The notes under the pieces were generated by a model, which searched no databases, had not been told where the DNA came from, and saw only the letters and a program-made list of their open reading frames with translations. Below, piece after piece: positions 15,223-23,565 of a stretch of DNA of 34,766 nt. The stretch comes from Tepidimonas sp. UBA997 (GTDB lineage: Bacteria > Pseudomonadota > Gammaproteobacteria > Burkholderiales > Burkholderiaceae_C), in assembly GCA_002291945.1 (NCBI GenBank), contig DBAZ01000037.1:1-34766 (forward strand), read 5' to 3'. Position 1 is the first letter of the stretch. Every line of letters begins with the position of its first letter. Position numbers and translations under genes: made by a program.

Positions 15223-16224
15223 ATGAAACCTGAAGAACAGCGCGCCCTGTTGGGCATTTTGGTCCAGGCTGCCCTTGCGGACGGTCAGAAAGCCGACAGC
15301 GAACGGCAATTCATCCGGGAACTGGCGCAGCAACTCGATCAGCAAGCAGGGGCCGCCCATTTGGCCGTGGCCGTCCAGGAGGCATTGCTCAAGCGAACGT
15401 CGCTGGCGCAGGCGGCACAGTCTCTGACCGACCCCAGCCACCGGCAACTGGCATACGAATGGGCCGTGGCCGTGTGCGATGCCGATGGCATGACCAGCAC
15501 AGCCGAAAAAGCCTTTCTTTCCCAGCTTCGATCCCACTTGGCTCTGGGCCCTGACACGCTGACCGACTCGGTCGAGACCCAGACGCACGCGCTGGCTGCT
15601 GCGGCCTATTCCTCGGTGCAGCAGACCGATGCAGGCGTGGAGGAGCTCTCTGTAGCGTCGGCGCTACCGGCCGCCGCAGGCACGTCGGCTCCTTCGGTGG
15701 GGGTTGCGGTCGATGGAGCCGCGCTCGACAAGATGATTCTGAATTACGCCATCCTGAACGGTGCGTTGGAGTTGCTCCCGCAATCCTGGGCGTCGATGGC
15801 CATCATTCCGCTGCAAATCAAGATGGTCTATCGGGTCGGCAAGGCCCACGGCGTCACGCTGGATCAGGGGCATATCCGGGAATTCATTGCCGCCGCCGGT
15901 GTGGGCCTGACTTCGCAGTATGTGGAGCAATTCGGCCGCAAGCTGCTGGGCGGCCTCATCGGGAAAGCCGGGGGGCGCATGCTGGGCGGCCTCTCCAGCC
16001 AGGCCACCGGCATCGCCTTTTCCTTTGCCACCACCTACGCGCTGGGCCAGCTCGCGAAGCGCTATTACGCCGGAGGTCGGGTCATGTCCACCGAGCTATT
16101 GAAGCAGAGCTACCAGGGTTTGCTGGGACCAGCCAAAAACCTGCAGCAGCAGCATCTCGGTGCCATCCAGCAACGCGCACGGACGCTGAATGCGGGTGAG
16201 GTCATGCGCCTGGTCAAGGGCTGA
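15223..16224 (+). CDS. TerB-like/DUF697 protein
   Basis: A 333-residue protein with an N-terminal all-helical TerB-like domain (about residues 1-110, two repeats around LLGILVQAALADGQ and YEWAVAVCDADGMTSTAEKAFLSQL). An Ala-rich spacer follows, then a DUF697/YcjF-like membrane-associated region (about 165-315, with AIIPLQIKMVYRVGKAHG and several Gly-rich hydrophobic stretches). TerB domains are linked to membrane-stress and tellurite-resistance systems, while DUF697 occurs in GTPase-associated membrane proteins. No substrate or partner can be assigned. It stands alone, convergent with marC. Confidence 0.72.
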   Translation: MKPEEQRALLGILVQAALADGQKADSERQFIRELAQQLDQQAGAAHLAVAVQEALLKRTSLAQAAQSLTDPSHRQLAYEWAVAVCDADGMTSTAEKAFLSQLRSHLALGPDTLTDSVETQTHALAAAAYSSVQQTDAGVEELSVASALPAAAGTSAPSVGVAVDGAALDKMILNYAILNGALELLPQSWASMAIIPLQIKMVYRVGKAHGVTLDQGHIREFIAAAGVGLTSQYVEQFGRKLLGGLIGKAGGRMLGGLSSQATGIAFSFATTYALGQLAKRYYAGGRVMSTELLKQSYQGLLGPAKNLQQQHLGAIQQRARTLNAGEVMRLVKG

Positions 16225-16294
16225 GTCAGCGCTGGCTGCGTACCGGCCCTGTCATGGGGGCCGCAGAGCACCGAGCGTACGCATGATCGGGTGC

Positions 16295-16921
16295 TCAGCC
16301 AGCCGCGCCCAGCGCCGGGAACAGTTGGATCAAGCCCTTGGCCATCACTTCCACCGACAAGGCGGCCAGGATCAGGCCCATCAGACGCGTCATTACGTTG
16401 ATGCCGGTTTTGCCCAGCGCCCGCGCAATCGGTTGTGCCAGCGTGAAACAGGCCGCCGTGGCCAAGGCCACCACGGCACCAAAGCCCACCAGAGCCGCGT
16501 GTTGCAGGACGGTTTGCGCCTGGTCGGCGTAGATCACCACGGTGGACATGGTCGCCGGGCCAGTGAGCAAGGGTATGGTCAGGGGCACGACGGCGATGGA
16601 GGCGCGCGACGAGGCGTCGTCGAGCTCGTCCTGGTTGGTTTTGGCTTCGGCGGGCTGGGCGTTGAGCATGGCCATGGCCGCCGTCAGCAGCAGCATGCCG
16701 CCGCCGACCTGAAAGCTGGCCAGCGAAATATTGAAAAACTCCAGAATCTGCAGCCCCAGCAAGGCGGCCATCGCGATCACCGTGAACACGCTGAAAGAGG
16801 CGGTGAGCACGGTACGCCGCAACTGCGGTTTAGAAAACCCTTGCGTGTAATGTATGAAGAACGGCACGATGGCCAGCGGGTTGACGATGGCCAACAGGGT
16901 GACGAGGGGTTTTAAGTCCAT
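16295..16921 (-). CDS. MarC-family (UPF0056) membrane protein
   Basis: A 208-residue integral membrane protein with about six helices. It matches the MarC family through NPLAIVPFFIHYTQGFS at the N-terminus, VGGGMLLLTAAMAML, VPLTIPLLTGPATMSTVV and GINVMTRLMGLILAALSVE. Despite the historical name, MarC proteins have not been shown to provide antibiotic resistance, and the function remains unclear. It starts 16 bases after the EAL gene on the same strand and is probably co-transcribed with it. Confidence 0.9.
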   Translation of the reverse strand: MDLKPLVTLLAIVNPLAIVPFFIHYTQGFSKPQLRRTVLTASFSVFTVIAMAALLGLQILEFFNISLASFQVGGGMLLLTAAMAMLNAQPAEAKTNQDELDDASSRASIAVVPLTIPLLTGPATMSTVVIYADQAQTVLQHAALVGFGAVVALATAACFTLAQPIARALGKTGINVMTRLMGLILAALSVEVMAKGLIQLFPALGAAG

Positions 16922-16937
16922 GCGGGCTACCAGCGCG

Positions 16938-17717
16938 TCAGCAGCGGCTCCAGTCGGGTTCGGGCAACGCCTCGATGGCAGGGCGGGCCAGCCAATAGCC
17001 TTGGAAGAGTTGTACGCCCATGTCTTTGAGTGTGCCTAGCTCGCTTGCGGTTTCCACGCCTTCAGCCACGACCCGGCAACCCAGCGCAAGGCAGGTGCCA
17101 ATGACGCCAGCAACAATCGCACGCCGGATCGGGTCGCGGTCAATGTCACGGGTCAGAGCCATGTCAAGCTTGACGATGTGGGGCTGAAAATCCGCCAGCA
17201 GATTCAGGCCGGAGTAGCCCGCACCAAAATCATCGATGGCCGTGAGGAAGCCGCGCTGCTGGTAATCTTTGATGATGCGCAGGGCATGCGTCGGATTGAC
17301 GATTTTTTCACCTTCGGTGAGCTCGAAAATCAGCTTTTCAGGCGAGAAACCGACCTTTTTGGCGCAGGCGAGGGTGAGCCGGATACAGGTGGCTGGCTCA
17401 TACACCGCATTGGGCAAAAAGTTGATCGACAGGTAGGTGTCCAAGCCTAGGCGCTGCGCGGTATCAATCGCGAGCACACGGCAGGTCTGGTCAAAGGTGT
17501 ACATCCCATCGGGTGTGACAGCGCTGATGACCTGGCCGGCCGACTCGCCGTTGGCCCCGCGCACCAAGGCTTCGTAGGCAAAAACCGTGCGTGCTTGCAC
17601 GTCCACAATGGGTTGAAAGGCCATCTTGAGGGCCATGTCCAGCGGCTGTGCGCCGCGGCAGCGGATGCAACCCGCGATTTCGTCATCCGCATCAGCAAAA
17701 AATGAGTCCAGAAACAT
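16938..17717 (-). CDS. EAL-domain c-di-GMP phosphodiesterase
   Basis: A 259-residue single-domain EAL protein. Catalytic residues are present: Glu49 in YEALVRG, Asn99 in SINFLP, Glu132 in FELTEGE, Asp162/Asp163 in IDDFGAGYS, Lys183 in VKLDM and Glu219 in AEGVE. The enzyme therefore probably hydrolyses c-di-GMP to pGpG. A short N-terminal segment has a Cys pair (CIRCRG, Cys17 and Cys20) just before the EAL fold, which may bind metal or respond to redox. The ATG at 17717 (MFLDSFF) is preferred, and a GTG at 17789 would add 24 residues. Neither has a good ribosome site. It is followed by marC. Confidence 0.9.
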   Translation of the reverse strand: MFLDSFFADADDEIAGCIRCRGAQPLDMALKMAFQPIVDVQARTVFAYEALVRGANGESAGQVISAVTPDGMYTFDQTCRVLAIDTAQRLGLDTYLSINFLPNAVYEPATCIRLTLACAKKVGFSPEKLIFELTEGEKIVNPTHALRIIKDYQQRGFLTAIDDFGAGYSGLNLLADFQPHIVKLDMALTRDIDRDPIRRAIVAGVIGTCLALGCRVVAEGVETASELGTLKDMGVQLFQGYWLARPAIEALPEPDWSRC

Positions 17718-17858
17718 AGGTGCAAGCCTAGCATACCCGGGGCAGGGCGTCACCTGTTTTGCGTGCCCTGCGAACCTTGATTCAAGCACATGGGGCCTCG
17801 CTTGCTTGCAGGATGCCCGAGCCGATAAGATGGCGCTTTATGCTGAAGGAGTAATGTC

Positions 17859-18368
17859 ATGGCCAAAAAAACCGTTCCTACCGTCGCCCCACGCCTAAAG
17901 ATGGATATCGGCATCAGCGACAAGGACCGCGCTGCGATCAGCCAGGGCCTGAGCCGCCTGCTGGCCGACACCTACACGCTCTATCTCACCACCCACAACT
18001 TCCACTGGAACGTGACCGGGCCGATGTTCAATAGCCTGCATGCCATGTTTATGGCTCAGTACACCGAACTGTGGAACGCGGTGGATCCGATTGCCGAGCG
18101 CATTCGTGCCCTGGGCTATGTGGCACCGGGCTCCTACGCGCAGTATGGCAGGCTGAGCTCTCTGCCGGACGCCCCTGAAGAGCCGCCCAAGGCGATGGAG
18201 ATGGTGCGCATTCTGGCGCAAGGGCATGAAGCGGTGGCCCGCACCGCACGCAGCCTGTTTCCGCTGGTCGAAAAAGCCAGCGACGAACCCACCGCAGACC
18301 TCCTGGTGCAGCGTTTGTCGGTGCACGAACAGACGGCCTGGATGCTGCGCAGCCTGCTCGAAGACTGA
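17859..18368 (+). CDS. dps: Dps-family ferritin-like protein with altered ferroxidase site
   Basis: A 169-residue Dps-like protein of the type that forms 12-subunit shells, stores iron and protects DNA from peroxide. The first Dps signature, HWNVTGPMFNSLH, supplies His49 and His61, and the second, VDPIAERIRALG, supplies Asp76 and Glu80. The acidic residue normally four after the second His (Asp or Glu) is Met65 here (codon 18051-18053). This breaks the H-x3-[DE] part of the signature and may weaken ferroxidase activity. The N-terminus is short and moderately basic. The start is set by AAGGAG eight bases upstream. It stands alone and ends two bases from the convergent DUF3567 gene. Confidence 0.9.
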   Translation: MAKKTVPTVAPRLKMDIGISDKDRAAISQGLSRLLADTYTLYLTTHNFHWNVTGPMFNSLHAMFMAQYTELWNAVDPIAERIRALGYVAPGSYAQYGRLSSLPDAPEEPPKAMEMVRILAQGHEAVARTARSLFPLVEKASDEPTADLLVQRLSVHEQTAWMLRSLLED

Positions 18369-18370
18369 TG

Positions 18371-18661
18371 TTAATGCACCGCCACGGGCGTCTGGGCTAG
18401 GGTGGCGTAGCCCTCGAGCGTGTCCTCCACCTCTTGCTGGGTGGGGGTGTTTTGCTGCCAGGCATGAATCTGCTGCTGAAACAGTTCGGCCCACGAGCCG
18501 TCCAGGTACACCTCTTTGCCGGAGCGTTTGTCCACGATCTCGAAGCCGTGGCGCGGCATCTGCGGCCCTGTGGTTGCCACGCCAGGGGCAGGCGGCGCAT
18601 CCGCCGCATGGGCGAAGATGTGCAGCACCGCGAAAGATTCAGAGTCGTAGAGCATGTGCAT
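18371..18661 (-). CDS. DUF3567 family protein
   Basis: A 96-residue protein of the betaproteobacterial DUF3567 family, function unknown. The usual start MHMLYDSESFAVLHIF and the highly conserved C-terminal half (HGFEIVDKRSGKEVYLDGSW, FQQQIHAWQQNTPTQQEVEDTLEGY) are both seen. No membrane segment or catalytic motif is apparent. The start at 18661 fits the family. The frame stays open upstream, but the 38 additional codons have no homologous character. Confidence 0.88.
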   Translation of the reverse strand: MHMLYDSESFAVLHIFAHAADAPPAPGVATTGPQMPRHGFEIVDKRSGKEVYLDGSWAELFQQQIHAWQQNTPTQQEVEDTLEGYATLAQTPVAVH

Positions 18662-18771
18662 GGTGAAATTGTCCTCGAAATGCCACAACCTTCGAAGCCC
18701 CGGGTGGAAAAGTCCAAAGGGGAGTGTGTATCCAGGCGTCCACCCCAGATGTGAGGGCGTTGCAGCGCCCT

Positions 18772-19545
18772 TCAAGAGGCCAGCCGCAGGTGCTGGTCCA
18801 CCACGTCCCCGTTCGGGTCAGCCAGTCGAATGCGGGCCGGCAGCCACTCATGGGAGCGGCTCAGCCAGAGGGTGATGCCGGTGTCGTCGTTGTGCGGTCC
18901 AGGCAGGCGTTCGAGCTGGCGGGTGTCGAAGGTGCCCGCCGGTGTTTCCAGCCGCTGCGGCCCACGGTCGGCAAACGACCAGGTTTGCGCCCCTTGCTGG
19001 TTGATGACCGGCACGCTCCAAGGGTCGTGTGGATCGGCCGAGCCCTTGCCTAGGCGCTGCCGGGCTTGCAGGGCCAAGGCAAAAAACACGCTCAGGCGAT
19101 CCTGGGTGCCAGCTTCCAGCGGGCCTTCACGCACCAGTTGCCCCTTGCGCCAGAATTGAAAGCGCTGCTGCGTCCAGTCCAGCTCGTAACGGCGCTCGGT
19201 GCGGGCCTGATCGATGTGCCGTTCGGGCATCAGTTGGCCGTCGCGCCACAAGCCGGTCGAGGTCTGGGTGCGCGATCCGATCAAGCGGACGCGCATTTCC
19301 AGTTGCGCTTGGTAGCGCTGCGCATCGTTGAACCAGGCCAGCCGACTGGTGGCGCGGTAGGTCAGGCCGCGTGTCTGGCCGACGACGTCGAAATCCAGTT
19401 GCAGCCGCGTTGGCCAAGGCAAGGCGGCAGGCGGGCTGGCGAGCGCGGTGCCGACTGAGGCGGCCGACCAGCTGCCCAGCGCCGCCACGATCCAGGACCG
19501 TCGCCGTATGCCCCCAACGGGAGCAGAGGAGGTGTCACGATGCAT
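18772..19545 (-). CDS. Exported DUF3108 protein
   Basis: A 257-residue protein with an N-terminal export signal (RRRSWIVAALGSWSAASVGTALA) whose RRRSW start loosely resembles a Tat signal. The mature part has the repeated beta-strand character of DUF3108: LQLDFDVVGQTRGLTYRATSRLAW, MRVRLIGSRTQTSTGLW, GLWRDGQLMPERHI and a C-terminal LWLSRSHEWLPARIRLADPNGDVVDQ. Proteins of this family are periplasmic or outer-membrane associated, with no fixed biochemical role. The ATG at 19545 is chosen because the signal peptide follows it, while the upstream open frame overlaps the TraR/DksA gene in a shadow frame. The next gene upstream on this strand is TraR/DksA, 35 bases away. Confidence 0.8.
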   Translation of the reverse strand: MHRDTSSAPVGGIRRRSWIVAALGSWSAASVGTALASPPAALPWPTRLQLDFDVVGQTRGLTYRATSRLAWFNDAQRYQAQLEMRVRLIGSRTQTSTGLWRDGQLMPERHIDQARTERRYELDWTQQRFQFWRKGQLVREGPLEAGTQDRLSVFFALALQARQRLGKGSADPHDPWSVPVINQQGAQTWSFADRGPQRLETPAGTFDTRQLERLPGPHNDDTGITLWLSRSHEWLPARIRLADPNGDVVDQHLRLAS

Positions 19546-19580
19546 GCGGGGATCGTACACCACCCCCAGCGGGTCGGGGC

Positions 19581-19967
19581 TTACAGGGATGGGTGAGCCG
19601 GGAGGCCACGGGCATGCTCGGACTGGTCTTGGCAGCCCAGGCAGCGCAAAGCGATCGGGTTGGCATGCAGTCGGGCAGTGGGAATCTCGACCCCGCAGTC
19701 GATACACAGGCCGTAGTCGCCCGACGCCACCCGTTCCAGGGCAGAGTCGATGGCCGTCAGCTCCGCCGCTCCGCGTTCCCCGAGCGCCAGTTCCACGTCC
19801 CGTTGCACGTTCAGTTGGGTCCAATCGCCACTCTGCTCGTCGTGCGGGTCGGTGGTGGTTTGTGCGCGGCCCACCTTGCCGCCGCGCTGCTCACGAATCT
19901 GCGCGATCAGGTCGGCACGGCGCTGCCGAAGTTGCTGGGCAAAAGTATCTGAAATCGGGTCGCTCAT
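19581..19967 (-). CDS. TraR/DksA-type zinc-finger protein
   Basis: A 128-residue protein with an N-terminal coiled region (about residues 10-80) and a C-terminal four-cysteine zinc finger, CIDCGVEIPTARLHANPIALRCLGC (CxxC-x17-CxxC). The GDYGLCIDCG lead-in and the ARLxANPxAxxC pattern are standard for the family. Members bind the secondary channel of RNA polymerase and alter promoter kinetics, but many short paralogues like this one are uncharacterised. Its N-terminal half does not show a clear DksA coiled-coil-tip motif. The start follows AAGGAA. It is divergent from the phaM-like gene, with about 110 bases between. Confidence 0.87.
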   Translation of the reverse strand: MSDPISDTFAQQLRQRRADLIAQIREQRGGKVGRAQTTTDPHDEQSGDWTQLNVQRDVELALGERGAAELTAIDSALERVASGDYGLCIDCGVEIPTARLHANPIALRCLGCQDQSEHARGLPAHPSL

Positions 19968-20081
19968 CTGGGGTTCCTTGTGGGCTTTGGTCCATTGTCA
20001 GCGGGTGCTGCGCCACGGGCTTTGATATGCGTCAAGCTCTGTGGCATGCTATGGGTCAAGACCCGATCAGGAGATGACGAC

Positions 20082-20906
20082 ATGACCGAACCCGACACCA
20101 GCCTGTTTGCCCGCTACATTCCCGGCTTCGAGTTTTTGCAAAACCTTTCCCGACAGGCAGCCGGCAGCACGGCACCGGGCAGTCAGTCCAGCGTGCCGGG
20201 TATGCCTGCGCTCAGCCATTGGGTGGCCCCCACCTTGGATGTCGAGGAACTCGACAAGCGCATTCAGGACCTGCGGGCCGTCCATTTCTGGCTCGACCAG
20301 AACACCAAGGCGCTGGCCGCCACCATTCAGGCGCTGGAGGTGCAGAAAATGACGCTGGCAACCCTCAAGAGCATGAATGTGAGCCTGCACGACATGGCTG
20401 AAGCGTTCAAGATTCGGCCGGATTCGGGTTCTGGCCCGGGGTCTGCGCCAGCACCTGATCCGTCGCCGCATGCAGCACCGAGATCCGATTCGGCGGCCCG
20501 TTCGGCTGACGCCGATCCGGCCTCTCGGCCTGTGGTCGATCCCATGCAGTGGTGGTCGGCACTGACGCAGCAGTTCCAGACCATCGCGACCGGGGCGATG
20601 CAAGAGATGGCCCAGCATGCAGCCCGCACGGCGGAACAGATGGCGCACAACGTGCAGGCGGGTGCCGAGGCCGTGACCGCTGACCAGCCCGTGGCGGGCA
20701 CGAATCAAGCCCCCGCCCAGCGCCGGTCGGTCACGAAAAAGTCGGCTCGAAAGACGGCCACTGCCCCGGCTCCTGATGCGGCCCCTAACCCGGCCCCAAA
20801 GCCGGTCAAGCCCACCACCAAGACGCCGTCGCCCGCGCCCGCTAAGGCCCGGCAGCCGTCTGCGCGTTCGCGCGCCAGCACGCGCACCCGAACAAGCTCC
20901 CGATGA
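20082..20906 (+). CDS. phaM: PhaM-like polyhydroxyalkanoate granule protein
   Basis: A 274-residue protein similar to PhaM, which in Cupriavidus activates PHA synthase and anchors PHB granules to the nucleoid. The N-terminal half has the diagnostic segments MPALSHWVAPTLDVEELDKRI, LRAVHFWLDQNTKALAATIQALEVQKMTLATL and PMQWWSALTQQFQTIA. The C-terminal 60 residues are a histone-like Ala/Pro/Lys/Arg tail expected to bind DNA. CAGGAGA precedes the ATG at 20082. It shares ATGA with the following FIST gene. PHA storage by the organism is therefore likely, but no synthase gene is in the window. Confidence 0.82.
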   Translation: MTEPDTSLFARYIPGFEFLQNLSRQAAGSTAPGSQSSVPGMPALSHWVAPTLDVEELDKRIQDLRAVHFWLDQNTKALAATIQALEVQKMTLATLKSMNVSLHDMAEAFKIRPDSGSGPGSAPAPDPSPHAAPRSDSAARSADADPASRPVVDPMQWWSALTQQFQTIATGAMQEMAQHAARTAEQMAHNVQAGAEAVTADQPVAGTNQAPAQRRSVTKKSARKTATAPAPDAAPNPAPKPVKPTTKTPSPAPAKARQPSARSRASTRTRTSSR

Positions 20907-22189
20907 AACGCTTTCCTCACGCCCACGCTACCCATCCGCAATGGCGCATGGCCGCTGCGCTGGTGCTGGCGCAGTTGCGCGCCCAGATGGCCTTGCCCGA
21001 CTACGCCGCCCAGCCGTCGCTGGGGCTGCTCTACATCACCGACCGCTACGCCGGGCAAGCCCAAGAGATTCTCGACCACCTGGGGGCCGAACTGCCGGAG
21101 GTGACTGACTGGGCGGGTACCGTCGGCGTCGGCATTGCCGCCAGCCAGGTCGAATACTTTGATGAACCTGCGCTGGCCGTGATGCTGTGCGACCTGGCCC
21201 CCCACCAGTACCGCGTTTTCAGTGGCGTGGCCCCATTGCCGCCCGTCCAGGGGGCCGATGGCTTCACGGCCCAGACCGCTCTGGTGCATGCCGATGGTCA
21301 AACTCCCGATGTGGCCGAACTGGTGGCCGAACTGGCCGAGCGCACCCACAGCCATTATGTGTTTGGTGGCTTGGCCTCCAGCCGGGGGCCGCTGGTGCAG
21401 TTTGCCCGTTCCAGCCGGGGCGCGGTGCCCGGCCGTGGCCAGCAAGGCGCAGCCGGCGTGTTCCGCGGTGGCCTCAGTGGGGTGGCTTTTGGGCCCGAAG
21501 TCGCGCTCGTCTCGCGCGTCACCCAGGGGGTGCGCCCGGTCTCGTCGGTGCACCGGATCACCCGGTCAGACCACAACCTGGTGCTGGAACTGGACCACCG
21601 CCCGGCCCTCGACGTGCTGGTGCAAGACCTGGGCCTCGCTCTGGAGGTGCCGCAGCAGGCGGTGGAGCGCCTGCGCCAGACCCTGGTCGGCCTCATGCTC
21701 CCCGAACCGGCCCATGCGCTGAACCCGCGCCCACCCGGCCAGATCGGTGAAGACGTGCTGGTGCGTCACCTGATCGGCCTCGATCCGGGCCGCCGCGGCG
21801 TGGCCATTGCGGACGTGGCCCCCCAAGGCGGGCGGCTGGTGTTTTGTGAGCGCCACCGCGAAGCGGCCAAGGCCGACCTCATGCGCATCGGCGCCGAAAT
21901 CCGCGAAGAACTGGAGCCCGAAAGCCTGACTGCTGACCTGGCTGCCACCTGGCTGCCCACCGATGCCGAAGCCGGTTTTCACCCGGCACGGCGCATGGCC
22001 GGTGCCTTGTACGTGAGTTGCAGCGGCCGTGGCGGCCCGCATTTCGGTGGCCCTAGCGCCGAGCTGCTGATTCTGCGCCGAGCGCTGGGTGATGTGCCAC
22101 TGGTCGGCTTTTTTGCCGGTGGCGAGATTGCCCACCACCGCCTCTACGGCTACACCGGCGTGTTGACTGTGTTCACCACCAGCGACTGA
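20903..22189 (+). CDS. FIST-domain signal transduction protein
   Basis: A 428-residue cytoplasmic protein with FIST_N (about residues 35-230) and FIST_C (about 240-400) domains. It contains LGLLYITDRYAGQAQEIL, DWAGTVGVGIAA, YVFGGLASSRG and, near the end, SCSGRGGPHFGGPSAEL and PLVGFFAGGEIAHHRLYGYTGVLTVF. FIST domains are thought to bind small ligands, possibly amino acids, and feed signalling pathways, but this stand-alone form has no assigned partner. The start overlaps the phaM stop by four bases, so the two are translated together. Histidines in the tail (HFGG, HHRL) are family features. Confidence 0.87.
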   Translation: MKRFPHAHATHPQWRMAAALVLAQLRAQMALPDYAAQPSLGLLYITDRYAGQAQEILDHLGAELPEVTDWAGTVGVGIAASQVEYFDEPALAVMLCDLAPHQYRVFSGVAPLPPVQGADGFTAQTALVHADGQTPDVAELVAELAERTHSHYVFGGLASSRGPLVQFARSSRGAVPGRGQQGAAGVFRGGLSGVAFGPEVALVSRVTQGVRPVSSVHRITRSDHNLVLELDHRPALDVLVQDLGLALEVPQQAVERLRQTLVGLMLPEPAHALNPRPPGQIGEDVLVRHLIGLDPGRRGVAIADVAPQGGRLVFCERHREAAKADLMRIGAEIREELEPESLTADLAATWLPTDAEAGFHPARRMAGALYVSCSGRGGPHFGGPSAELLILRRALGDVPLVGFFAGGEIAHHRLYGYTGVLTVFTTSD

Positions 22190-22371
22190 TCGGCGTTTGC
22201 ACGCTCAGGCAGCCTGGGTCGATAATGCCCAACTTGGACTTGGAGCCCCTGCGCGGCACTTGTTGCCCAACGCTGCGGTCACACCAACATCAAGATTGGT
22301 CCTTTGGGCTTCTGCCCGAAGTCAGTTGAGCAGTTCTTGGCTCCATCGCAGACCGAACAAGCAATGAATGC

Positions 22372-23067
22372 ATGAAAAAGACAGAAGACGAGCCGATCGA
22401 GCCGGGCCATATCCATCTGAGCGCGGCACAGCAGGGGGAATTGGAAACCGATTCCCTGGGCGAAAAATTAAGCCTCATCAGCGCCAACTTGCCGTCGGGC
22501 GGGGTGACGCTGGCCGAGATGCGCGACCTTGTGGGCCAGGATGGGTTGCTGCTCCTCGTCATCGCCCTGACTGTCGTGTTCATGGTTCCGGTGTCGATAC
22601 CGGGCGTCAGCACCGTATTCGGTGCCGCGATTTTGCTGATCGGTATCTGCCGCCTCCTCGACCGCACCTTTTGGCTGCCCAAGCGCATCGAGCATCGGGT
22701 TTTGCCGTCGGAGCGCATACGCGCAGCCATCAACGTCGGCAGCCAATGGCTGCACCGACTGGAACGCATGAGTCGCCCGCATCGGCTGAACTGGATGGCC
22801 TCGGCCGGGCTGATGGAAGTCGTGAACAGCGCGGCGCTGATCATCGGAGCGCTCCTGCTCATGGCACCGTTTGGGCTGATTCCGTTCAGCAACACACTGC
22901 CCGCCCTGGCCTTGTTGTTTCTTGCCGTCGGCCTGTTGCAGCGCGACGGCCTGTGCGTCCTGTTCGGGCATCTGCTCAACGTCGTCTCGGCCCTCTACTT
23001 TGCCGTGCTCGCGCTCGGTGGCCTTGCATTCTTGCGCGAGGTGTTTCACTACCTCGTGGGGGCCTAG
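22372..23067 (+). CDS. ExoD-family membrane protein (exopolysaccharide synthesis)
   Basis: A 231-residue inner-membrane protein of the ExoD family, named for a Sinorhizobium protein affecting exopolysaccharide and alkali tolerance. A soluble N-terminal stretch contains the family motif VTLAEMRDLVGQDGLLLLVIAL. Hydrophobic helices follow around PVSIPGVSTVFGAAILLIGICRLL, ALIIGALLLMAPFGLIPFSNTLPALALLFLAVGLLQRDG and a C-terminal YFAVLALGGLAFL. The 182-base leader (22190-22371) shows no clear regulatory site. The start ATG lacks a strong ribosome site. The biochemical role is unknown. Confidence 0.85.
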   Translation: MKKTEDEPIEPGHIHLSAAQQGELETDSLGEKLSLISANLPSGGVTLAEMRDLVGQDGLLLLVIALTVVFMVPVSIPGVSTVFGAAILLIGICRLLDRTFWLPKRIEHRVLPSERIRAAINVGSQWLHRLERMSRPHRLNWMASAGLMEVVNSAALIIGALLLMAPFGLIPFSNTLPALALLFLAVGLLQRDGLCVLFGHLLNVVSALYFAVLALGGLAFLREVFHYLVGA

Positions 23068-23226
23068 CAGGCAGGGCGGCAAAGTGCCCGATGGGCGGTG
23101 TGTGGGTGAGTCGCACGGCAGCGCAATCGGCGTTTGCAAGGGATTGATCGCTTCATGACCTGCGTCAAACCCTTGAACGATGTCTCGATGCATACTGGGA
23201 CCTGTATTTAACCATCTGGAGCCTGC

Positions 23227-23565
23227 ATGAGTACTTTCGACCACCCTGGCCTCATTGAGGCTATCAACGCGTCTCTCGGGCCCTTGCGGAAGTCGCAACC
23301 CGACGCCATGAAAGGCTTTGCCCAACTCGCGCAAGCCTCCATGGCCGAAGGGGCCATCAGCGCCAAGCACAAGGAATTGATCGCCTTGGCCATTGGCATC
23401 AGTCAGCGGTGTTCGGGCTGCATCGGTTTTCACGTGAAAGCCCTGAAAAAGCTCGGCGCCACCCGAGCCGAACTGGAAGAGATGCTGACTATCTGCGTCT
23501 ACATGGGCGGTGGCCCTTCCCTGATGTATGCGGCTGAAGCCCTGAAGGCCTGGGACTCGCTTTAG
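23227..23565 (+). CDS. AhpD-like/carboxymuconolactone decarboxylase-family protein
   Basis: A 112-residue protein of the CMD/AhpD superfamily. The core motif HKELIALAIGISQRCSGCIGFHVKALKKLGATRAELEEML carries the redox pair Cys62/Cys65 and His69, as in AhpD-type peroxidase partners, so disulfide-linked antioxidant chemistry is more likely than lactone decarboxylation. GGAG lies six bases before the ATG. Its last bases overlap a broken minus-strand ORF. The neighbouring thioredoxin/CcdA/SigF locus has a related redox theme, although this gene is on the opposite strand. Confidence 0.9.
   Translation: MSTFDHPGLIEAINASLGPLRKSQPDAMKGFAQLAQASMAEGAISAKHKELIALAIGISQRCSGCIGFHVKALKKLGATRAELEEMLTICVYMGGGPSLMYAAEALKAWDSL

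Noticed and set aside
16266..16296. Inverted repeat GAGCACC/GGTGCTC between the TerB-like and marC genes as a terminator
   Set aside because: The loop is 17 bases long and no T-run follows on either strand.
20022..20050. TTGATA with CATGCT at 17-base spacing upstream of phaM as a sigma70 promoter
   Set aside because: The -10 matches only three of six bases, so it was not listed as a promoter.
22189..23135. Shared 13-mer ATCGGCGTTTGCA near 22191 and 23126, flanking the ExoD gene
   Set aside because: Only this short direct repeat is shared, with no further similarity and no transposase. Chance is an adequate explanation.
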